Assembly: GCA_964565795.1 (NCBI GenBank) | Contig: CAZMGC010000004.1 | Span: forward strand, 1 to 55,725 | Direction: 5' to 3' | Origin: 2-01-FULL-39-10-A sp964565795 | Lineage (GTDB): Bacteria > Patescibacteriota > Microgenomatia > Levybacterales > UBA12049 | Length of the DNA stretch: 55,725 nt | Part shown: piece by piece, positions 50,200 to 55,725 of the stretch | How the letters are laid out: every line of letters starts with the position of its first letter | Numbering within the stretch: the stretch's first letter is position 1 | Position numbers and translations under genes: made by a program | Notes under the pieces: model-generated | What the model saw: only the letters and a program-made list of their open reading frames with translations | Told to the model about the DNA's origin: nothing | The model's database searches: none

Positions 50200-50739
50200 T
50201 TAATTGCGTGGTCGGCAGCTGTAGAAATTTGCTTCTATACGTGTGCACTTCATTGTTCCATAACAGTAGCCATTTCTGTGTGCATTGCTACAGACTGTTT
50301 TACAGGCAAATTCATCCGGGCCACCAACCCTAACACAGCTTTGATCACCTGAGCAAAATCCATTAGGGTGAAAGTCTCCACATGGATGAGATATGTCGTC
50401 AGGAACACACTGCGTGAAGCCGAATCTATTTATACAATTTTTCTTTACTCCAGTAATTTCGCCGAGCACCCTGACAATCGCGAATGAAAATAATACTAAG
50501 AATAATCCTGCAATTGCAAAGGTGAGGGTTCTTCGGGCCCCTTCAGCCTTTTTAGCATCTCCACCAGAGGTAACGAATTTAAGCCCACTATATATAATTA
50601 ACAAAAGAGCTGTCACACCAGCTAAAAGTAAAAGCCAGAAGATAATATTTCCAACTAGAATAGGGAGGCAATTAAGCGTAACAACAGCTCCTTCAGGATT
50701 AGAGATTGTACATGCGTTACCTGTTAGAGCTTGCCACAT
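50200..50739 (-). CDS. VirB2/pilin-like 2-TM protein with C-terminal tandem four-cysteine repeats
   Basis: 179 aa. Two TM helices (about 28-52 and 73-95) flank the shared loop GLKFVTSGGDAKKAEGAR. The C-terminal tail (about 100-179) has two tandem cysteine units of pattern C-x8-C-x5-C-x(9-10)-C, each with an H-x-N-G-[FY]-C core, after an initial Cys pair. The tail would be outside the cell and disulphide-bonded. The pilin-like core is shared with the next three genes. The ATG lies about 44 nt after the upstream gene. Confidence 0.75.
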   Translation of the reverse strand: MWQALTGNACTISNPEGAVVTLNCLPILVGNIIFWLLLLAGVTALLLIIYSGLKFVTSGGDAKKAEGARRTLTFAIAGLFLVLFSFAIVRVLGEITGVKKNCINRFGFTQCVPDDISHPCGDFHPNGFCSGDQSCVRVGGPDEFACKTVCSNAHRNGYCYGTMKCTRIEANFYSCRPRN

Positions 50740-50783
50740 AATATGAGAGTAACAAAGGGTAAATTAAAATACAAGACTCACGA

Positions 50784-51200
50784 TTATGGTCTAAGTACAG
50801 GAATTTGGAAGTCTGATAATCCACCAAGGCCAAAGAACTGAGCTACTAGATTGATTATGAAATAAGACAAAAATACTAAGACTAGACCAACCAAGGCTGC
50901 TACTATGGTTCCTCTTGCAGCTTCGACTTTTCCTTTATCTCCTCCGGATGATATCCATTTTATTCCGCCATATACTAAAAATCCGATTGCTAAAAGTATT
51001 GCAACTAGAAAGAGTAGTGTTATTATGTTTGAGATTAATCCTCCGACTCCACCTGCGCCTATATTACATAATGCTGAAAAATTTAATCCTGTATCTTCAG
51101 CGCAAGGACTTACTATACCAAAATCTGCAGCAGCAAATGCTGAAGGAACTAAAGTGAGATAGGAGGCTACAGATAGTGTTAGGGCAGATATCTTTTTCAT
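50784..51200 (-). CDS. VirB2/pilin-like 2-TM protein with signal peptide (candidate major pilin)
   Basis: 138 aa. A signal peptide (MKKISALTLSVASYLTLVPSAFAA, cleavage after AFA) precedes a short exported segment with two cysteines, then two TM helices around GIKWISSGGDKGKVEAARG. It is the most VirB2-like of the set: signal peptide, small size, two helices. It alone has a perfect TTGACA promoter, suggesting high expression. Confidence 0.78.
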   Translation of the reverse strand: MKKISALTLSVASYLTLVPSAFAAADFGIVSPCAEDTGLNFSALCNIGAGGVGGLISNIITLLFLVAILLAIGFLVYGGIKWISSGGDKGKVEAARGTIVAALVGLVLVFLSYFIINLVAQFFGLGGLSDFQIPVLRP

Positions 51201-51210
51201 TTATAACATG

Positions 51211-51239
51211 ATCGTATGAGGTTTTTGAAAGTTTGTCAA
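51211..51239 (-). promoter_or_regulatory. promoter of the candidate major pilin gene
   Basis: Minus strand TTGACA (51234-51239), 17-nt spacer, TACGAT (51211-51216), 10 nt before ATG 51200. Strong -35, weak -10. Confidence 0.6.
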
Positions 51240-51251
51240 GAGGGTATTTTC

Positions 51252-51572
51252 TTAAGAATTAAACAAATTCACACCAAAAAATTTTCCAATTGTATTTATT
51301 ACCATATAGGAAATAAAAGCGATAACCAATCCTATTAAAGAATAAACTATCCTTTTTCTTGAGGCCTCAACTTTTCCCTTATCGCCCTGTGAGGTAATGT
51401 AAGAAATGCCGCCCCAGATAAGAAATATAAGGGTAGTCATCGTCACGATTATAAAAGCAATCGATATTCCGAAATTAATTATTTCTTGAAATGTGGAGTT
51501 GCCTCCTTCGGGCATGCCTGCAACTGGCTCTATTCTATTTCCTCCAGGAAATTTAAATGCTAATTTTTCCAT
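51252..51572 (-). CDS. VirB2/pilin-like 2-TM protein, 106 aa
   Basis: Two TM helices flank GISYITSQGDKGKVEASRKR, the same loop as in its neighbours. There is no cleavable signal peptide and no cysteine. It begins 2 nt after the stop of the 387-aa gene and may form mixed fibres or the pilus base with its paralogues. Confidence 0.72.
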   Translation of the reverse strand: MEKLAFKFPGGNRIEPVAGMPEGGNSTFQEIINFGISIAFIIVTMTTLIFLIWGGISYITSQGDKGKVEASRKRIVYSLIGLVIAFISYMVINTIGKFFGVNLFNS

Positions 51573-51574
51573 TA

Positions 51575-52738
51575 TTATGCTCCAAAGCCTGGAAGTCCCA
51601 GGATATCGCGAGTTATCAGCTCAAGTATAACCAGAGAAAATATAATGAACAATAGGCCAATTATGGCAGCAGTAAGTTGGTCTTTGGCATTTTTTACTTT
51701 TTCGGGGTCTCCCTGCGAGGTCATTAGTTTATACCCAGAGATAATGATAATTAAAACTACGATTCCTCCAGATATGCTTAGAATAAAGCCCAATACCCAC
51801 CTTGTGAAACTAGATGTATCGGTAGAAACATAGCCTAACGCAGTGTATATTCTTCTACATCCGCTTCCATCTGCGTTTAAATCGCTATTTTTACATGGTT
51901 GGGAAAGAGAAGCATTTGAGGTTTCTACGGTGTCTCCAGGCAGCAATTCGCGTCCACCATTTAGGGCTATGTTAAAGAAGTTGCTGTGACAATTTGATTT
52001 TTTATCAAATATATCTCCTTCTTCCTCGTTTTTGATTTCAAAAAAATATTTTCCAGGTTCAAGGTCTTCATCCCAAACTACCCCAGTATTTTTCAAAACA
52101 CTCGCGTTTCGCTCAATTCTCTTGCTGTATCCTTTATCGCTTTTAAGGGTTACGCTATGTTTAACGTTGGATTGATAGGGATTAATCTCTGAGAGTTTAA
52201 ATCCAATTCTGTTTTCAGGCCAAGTGTATGAATTATTGTTATTTAAATCTACAACACAATAAGGCGCAATCTTAAAGGATACAGAGCATAATTGTTCTGA
52301 GCTCGTGCTATTTGGAGGGGTAATTATTAATCTATAATTGCCTGGAATCCAACTATGATCTGATGCTCCTGTAAGATAACTATCGCCAAATACGTGTAAG
52401 TTTTGAAGATAAACTAATCCAAATCGAGGATCCGTGGTTTTGTCAGTAGCGAATTTTGCAATTTCACTTGTGCCTTTGTGTCTTATTGCCGTAAGTTCTT
52501 GCCCCTCACGCGCTATGTAAGCAGACACATTAGCTCCAAATGCTTCTTTTGGCTTGAACTCAAGGGTAAGCCATATGCTTCTAGATTTTGAGCTTGCAGG
52601 AGTCCAATGGTCATCTCCTCCATCCTGAGGGACTCTGAGTTCGCATTCATCTGCTGCTGCATATGAAGAAGTGGGGAAGAAAAGAGCTGATGAAAATACT
52701 TGAGATAAAATTAGGAAAAAAAGGAGAGCTCTTCTCAT
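51575..52738 (-). CDS. large secreted protein with C-terminal pilin-like module (candidate tip pilin)
   Basis: 387 aa with a signal peptide (cleaved after SYAA, near residue 28). Residues 30-270 look like two beta-sandwich domains with paired cysteines (for example IWLTLEFKPKEAFGANVSAYI and HSWIPGNYRLIITPPN). Residues 305-387 are the pilin-like module: two TM helices around GYKLMTSQGDPEKVKNAK. A large extracellular head on a pilin-like stalk suggests an adhesin or tip subunit. First gene of the pilin set. Confidence 0.7.
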   Translation of the reverse strand: MRRALLFFLILSQVFSSALFFPTSSYAAADECELRVPQDGGDDHWTPASSKSRSIWLTLEFKPKEAFGANVSAYIAREGQELTAIRHKGTSEIAKFATDKTTDPRFGLVYLQNLHVFGDSYLTGASDHSWIPGNYRLIITPPNSTSSEQLCSVSFKIAPYCVVDLNNNNSYTWPENRIGFKLSEINPYQSNVKHSVTLKSDKGYSKRIERNASVLKNTGVVWDEDLEPGKYFFEIKNEEEGDIFDKKSNCHSNFFNIALNGGRELLPGDTVETSNASLSQPCKNSDLNADGSGCRRIYTALGYVSTDTSSFTRWVLGFILSISGGIVVLIIIISGYKLMTSQGDPEKVKNAKDQLTAAIIGLLFIIFSLVILELITRDILGLPGFGA

Positions 52739-52774
52739 ATTTTAATCGTAGGTAAAAAGAAAAATAATTGCAAG

Positions 52775-54082
52775 TTATCTGGAGAATTTGAATCCCCGGC
52801 CTTTAATCGTAATTATATGTGTTGGTAAGTTAGGGTTTTGTTCTATTTTTTTCCTGAGCCTGAATATTAACTGGTCTAAAGCTTGCTCAGTAACGCCAGC
52901 AGTAGAGGCTTGATTTCCCCAAACCTTGTTAATTATTTCATCTCTTTCTAAAATCTTTTCGGGGTTTAAGGTAAGATATTTAAGCAACTTAAATTCTGAA
53001 GAAGTTAATCCTTCTGAAATTAAAAAATCTCCTTTTTTTATCTCATTTGTAGAATCATCATATTTGATTTCTTCTTTTGTGTTTTGTTTTTCTTTTTGTG
53101 CATATTCTTCTAAAAGTGGAACCGAGAATTTATTATTTTTTATTAAATTTACAGCTACCAAATGAGAAGATTCATTTGCCCTGTTGTTTATTATTAGATT
53201 TTGTTCAAAAGGGGAGAGGGAGCTCCAGATTTCAGAAAGGACTGCCTTTGTTTGCGTATTGTTAAGTAAGAAATTAGAAATATTTTCTTTAATATTTTCC
53301 TGAACGCATGCATTTACGCTTACTAACCAGAGTTTTCCAAGACCTCCGGTTAGTTGGGTTACTTCATCTAGCATATTTTTATCAAAAGTTTTTCCTGCTA
53401 GTTTTTCAAGATAAGAAAGTCTAAAATTTCTAATTTTTTCGTTACCAAGTGTTAAATAAACTAGATTACCAACTAAAAATTCATAAAAAGTAGAAAGCGC
53501 ATCATGTCCGATTGTTTCCTCAAGTGGGCGATTAAGGGGAAAAACACATGAAAATTTATATTTTACCCTGTCTCTAAGAACTCTTAAATTATCAAAAAAT
53601 ATGGGTTCAACTACGCCTACATATTCCTCGAATTTATCAAAAAGCAAGACTATAGTGAGTTCTTTTTGAAGACATAAGTAATCAATCGTTTTTTTAAATC
53701 CCTGAAAAATAACCAACTCATCGTTTGATTTTAGAGATTCATCAAGAATATTTTTGGAAAATTTATGTTCTTCTTCCATTTTTCGATCTTCCAAGGAGTC
53801 CACTAGCTCAAGGAACATGTATTTTGTTGAGTCTGATAGAGGTCTTTTTTTAATTTCTGAAAAATTTAGCATGACAAAGTGAAACTTTGTTTGCTCAATT
53901 CCCAAATGAAACGTGCGGGCTTTAGTGTTATAAGCGAGAAGCCTAAGAACATTACTCCTTCCAACTCCGGGAAGAGAAATTACCTGACAAGAATTTCCAC
54001 TTTTTATATAAGAAATTATTTTTTCAATCTCTTCTTTTCGTGCGTCTGCGGGGTAGAGTGATTCGAAATGTGTAGGTTCCAT
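52775..54082 (-). CDS. P-loop-like ATPase fused to OmpR/PhoB-type winged helix, probable regulator of the locus
   Basis: 435 aa. The N-terminal domain looks like a STAND/Orc-type ATPase: ISLPGVGRSNVLRLLA occupies the Walker A position but has Arg42 in place of Lys, and TIVLLFDKFEEYVG (Asp149, Glu152) the Walker B. The C-terminal residues 353-435 are a clear Trans_reg_C winged helix: LTSSEFKLLKYLTLNPEKIL, VTEQALDQLIFRLRKKIE and IKGRGFKF. No receiver domain. Its place directly upstream of the pilin genes suggests that it controls them, perhaps by sensing a ligand with the degenerate ATPase. Confidence 0.75.
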   Translation of the reverse strand: MEPTHFESLYPADARKEEIEKIISYIKSGNSCQVISLPGVGRSNVLRLLAYNTKARTFHLGIEQTKFHFVMLNFSEIKKRPLSDSTKYMFLELVDSLEDRKMEEEHKFSKNILDESLKSNDELVIFQGFKKTIDYLCLQKELTIVLLFDKFEEYVGVVEPIFFDNLRVLRDRVKYKFSCVFPLNRPLEETIGHDALSTFYEFLVGNLVYLTLGNEKIRNFRLSYLEKLAGKTFDKNMLDEVTQLTGGLGKLWLVSVNACVQENIKENISNFLLNNTQTKAVLSEIWSSLSPFEQNLIINNRANESSHLVAVNLIKNNKFSVPLLEEYAQKEKQNTKEEIKYDDSTNEIKKGDFLISEGLTSSEFKLLKYLTLNPEKILERDEIINKVWGNQASTAGVTEQALDQLIFRLRKKIEQNPNLPTHIITIKGRGFKFSR

Positions 54083-54095
54083 AGGCAGTGAGCTA

Positions 54096-54125
54096 ATTGT
54101 AAATGTTTTATAAGGTTTATATCAA
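54096..54125 (-). promoter_or_regulatory. promoter of the regulator gene
   Basis: Minus strand TTGATA (54120-54125), 18-nt spacer, TACAAT (54096-54101), 13 nt before ATG 54082. Confidence 0.45.
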
Positions 54126-54160
54126 GCTCAGGATTAGTTTCTGTCTTAAACTGACAACAT

Positions 54161-55725
54161 ATGATGCAGGAAACAGTAATACAGCCAGGAGTTGAATTGA
54201 CAGTTGCAAGTGTTAATTCTACACTAAATATGGAACAAAATATTTTTATGGCAACTGACACAACAACTGCGAAAGTGGTGGAAAATACAGTCGTGGAACC
54301 TGCACAGGCTGAATCAAGTACTTCTGCCACGACCACAACAACGCCTAACTCAAGCGAAGTGCTTCAAGCTTTTATCAATGATCAACTGACTCCAGAGCTA
54401 TTAAGAGAATATGCCAGAAGAGAGCTTGAAAGAACCCAGGCTTCTGAGTCAGCTGAATTGAGGGTTAAGTGGGACAAGGCAAAAAGAGAGGCAAAAAAAG
54501 GGACTATTACCGAGAAATCTATTGAAGCCGCAATTGCAAAAGGTTATGCTCCGGAGGATGTGACTTCTAAAGGCTTGCTCAAGATAACCGCCAAAGAAGT
54601 AATCCAGAACTCAAATATAACTGAGGAAAACGAAATGGATCCAAAAGTTGCAAAGGCGCTTTTAGATAAGGAAATATTAACTCCAAGCGAACAGACTCAA
54701 CTATTACTAGCTCACAAAAATAGACTAATTGAAGCAGAGAAGGTCTTAGGCGGAAAAAAATTAACGATAGAGCAAAAGTTAGCAATTTTAAAAGCTCACT
54801 ATGTGGGATTGGGTGAAGAAGGGGCGGATGGTAAAGAAGCCGGAGTATATAACCTTAAGCAAGAGCAGGTAGCTGAAAAAGCAAGAATACTTGAGGAAGC
54901 AGGATTAGAAAAAGACGAAAGACGCGAAATTATAGAATCAGGTCTTACAGCTATGGGTGCAATGCCTCCTGCAGGCGGTACAGGCAGAAACTATCTTAAT
55001 GAAAGAAATGCCGCAATTGCAGCATTTGGCGCTATTAACTTTAATCATCCGGAACTGGATAGCATAAAACAGCAGATATTAAATTTACAAAATGCCTCAA
55101 TAGCAGCGGGAGGAAATGGTATAGATTCAGAGTCTCTCATTGGATACTTCAAGCAGTGGTCAAATGCTAGAGAAAGCGGAAGACTTGTGGGAGCGGATGC
55201 ATTATCCGCCAGAGAATTTCAAGAAAGGATAAGGGATATAACGCATTTAGATGAGTTTGCGAGAGGAGGAGGGAGCGATGAGCAAACATTTTGGCAGCAG
55301 TCTGCTAATTTTGAAGCTGAAATACAGAGAGCGCAGGCACTTGGAAATGTAGCCTTAGAAGCGCAACTAAAAGAGCAGCGTAGAGTAGTTAGGGGAGAAT
55401 TTGTTGGAAATATAAATGTCTCAGAAACAGGACTTAAAGATCACACTCTTAAACTTTTGGTAGAAGATGAAGAAGCTTATTTAAGATTAGCTTTTAAGAT
55501 AATTGGTGGACCTCTTCAGTCAGAAACTGGTGACTATAGCCTTGGATTTTATGGACAAATTAACATAGATGCGATGACTAATCTGCTTCAGTCATTATCT
55601 GAAAATGCTACGACCCCAGCTGATAGAGAGAAATTTAATGCCCAAAAAGAAGATATTAATAATATCAAGGAAGGGGTTAGGACGATGCATGAACTTAATA
55701 AATATATCGTAACGGGTCGACTTGA
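54161..55725 (+). CDS. large unknown cytoplasmic protein divergent from the secretion locus (runs off window end)
   Basis: An ATG at 54161 (a second in-frame ATG follows directly) opens a frame with no stop for 521 codons to the window end. The first 65 residues are Thr/Ser/Val-rich and probably flexible (AESSTSATTTTTPNSSE). From there on it is strongly helical and charged, with repeats of ALLDKEILTPSEQTQLLLAHK-type segments and no signal peptide, TM helix or recognised domain. Placement across from the ATPase-winged-helix regulator suggests a partner or substrate of the secretion machinery. Annotated from translation of the plus strand; the C-terminus is unknown. Confidence 0.7.
   Translation, partial: MMQETVIQPGVELTVASVNSTLNMEQNIFMATDTTTAKVVENTVVEPAQAESSTSATTTTTPNSSEVLQAFINDQLTPELLREYARRELERTQASESAELRVKWDKAKREAKKGTITEKSIEAAIAKGYAPEDVTSKGLLKITAKEVIQNSNITEENEMDPKVAKALLDKEILTPSEQTQLLLAHKNRLIEAEKVLGGKKLTIEQKLAILKAHYVGLGEEGADGKEAGVYNLKQEQVAEKARILEEAGLEKDERREIIESGLTAMGAMPPAGGTGRNYLNERNAAIAAFGAINFNHPELDSIKQQILNLQNASIAAGGNGIDSESLIGYFKQWSNARESGRLVGADALSAREFQERIRDITHLDEFARGGGSDEQTFWQQSANFEAEIQRAQALGNVALEAQLKEQRRVVRGEFVGNINVSETGLKDHTLKLLVEDEEAYLRLAFKIIGGPLQSETGDYSLGFYGQINIDAMTNLLQSLSENATTPADREKFNAQKEDINNIKEGVRTMHELNKYIVTGRL

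Noticed and set aside
54016..54336. 106-aa minus-strand ORF spanning the regulator start
   Set aside because: It crosses the intergenic promoter and lies antisense to the long plus-strand frame; its Thr/Val/Ser run mirrors the coding strand's low complexity.
1..55725. Alternative genetic code with TGA as glycine
   Set aside because: TGA ends several well-bounded genes (95-aa ORF, beta-helix gene, yvcK), and conserved glycines use GGN codons.
1..55725. tRNA, rRNA, tmRNA, CRISPR array or insertion sequence
   Set aside because: I looked for T-loop motifs, regular spacer-repeat patterns, transposase motifs and terminal repeats and saw none; RNase P RNA was also not recognised near rnpA.

Overview
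The window looks like a chromosomal segment from a Candidate Phyla Radiation (Patescibacteria) bacterium, probably of the Microgenomates group. This is inferred from an AT-rich base composition, tightly packed genes with 1-30 nt overlaps, compact housekeeping proteins, DUF4012 and PTPS-related/YfhO membrane proteins, and a PrgI/VirB4-type secretion locus with several 2-TM pilin-like proteins. TGA is a stop throughout (for example the ends of the 95-aa ORF at 191, of yvcK at 12296 and of the HAD gene's upstream partner at 10687), so this is code 11 and not the TGA=Gly code of Gracilibacteria.

Layout. 1-5.9 kb: 5' part of truB with a translationally coupled unknown ORF, a PIG-V-like mannosyltransferase, mltG, purH, def and a serine beta-lactamase-like protein. 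6-10 kb: PsiE-like protein, an XRE repressor with a membrane partner, then a redox block (thioredoxin, DipZ-like CcdA-thioredoxin fusion, msrA) with a 27-aa basic micro-ORF. 10-18.2 kb: GlmU-like beta-helix protein, HAD phosphatase, yvcK, VIT-type transporter, small membrane proteins, dsbB, two large GT-C/YfhO-type membrane proteins, a 48-aa zinc ribbon hidden over the YfhO 3' end, and an orphan. 18.5-29.4 kb: rpoD and dnaG, purA-purB, comM/yifB, a second beta-lactamase-like protein, ruvCAB, rplY. 29.4-36 kb: TPR protein, valS, DUF475 protein, DUF4012 protein, degenerate SDR-like protein, RNase HI. 36.2-40.8 kb: the classic origin region jag-yidC-yidD-rnpA-rpmH / dnaA-dnaN with DnaA boxes. 40.8-55.7 kb: a minus-strand type IV secretion-like locus (four pilin-like proteins, PrgI, VirB4 in two pieces, a lytic-transglycosylase composite, a C39/HExxH double-protease candidate), an ATPase-winged-helix regulator upstream, and a divergent large unknown protein that runs off the end.

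Two themes stand out. First, most first-in-operon genes have an extended -10 (TGn then TATAAT-like) ending only 6-10 nt before the start codon and no Shine-Dalgarno, which predicts leaderless or near-leaderless mRNAs; this pattern fixes several start codons (GTG, TTG) and reveals hidden genes. Clear Shine-Dalgarno sites are seen mainly at internal genes. Second, the secretion locus carries strongly cysteine-rich exported proteins, while the same window encodes DsbB, a DipZ-like protein, a thioredoxin and MsrA, so an envelope disulphide system may serve the secretion apparatus. No relaxase, VirD4 coupling protein, tRNA, rRNA, CRISPR or insertion sequence was recognised.
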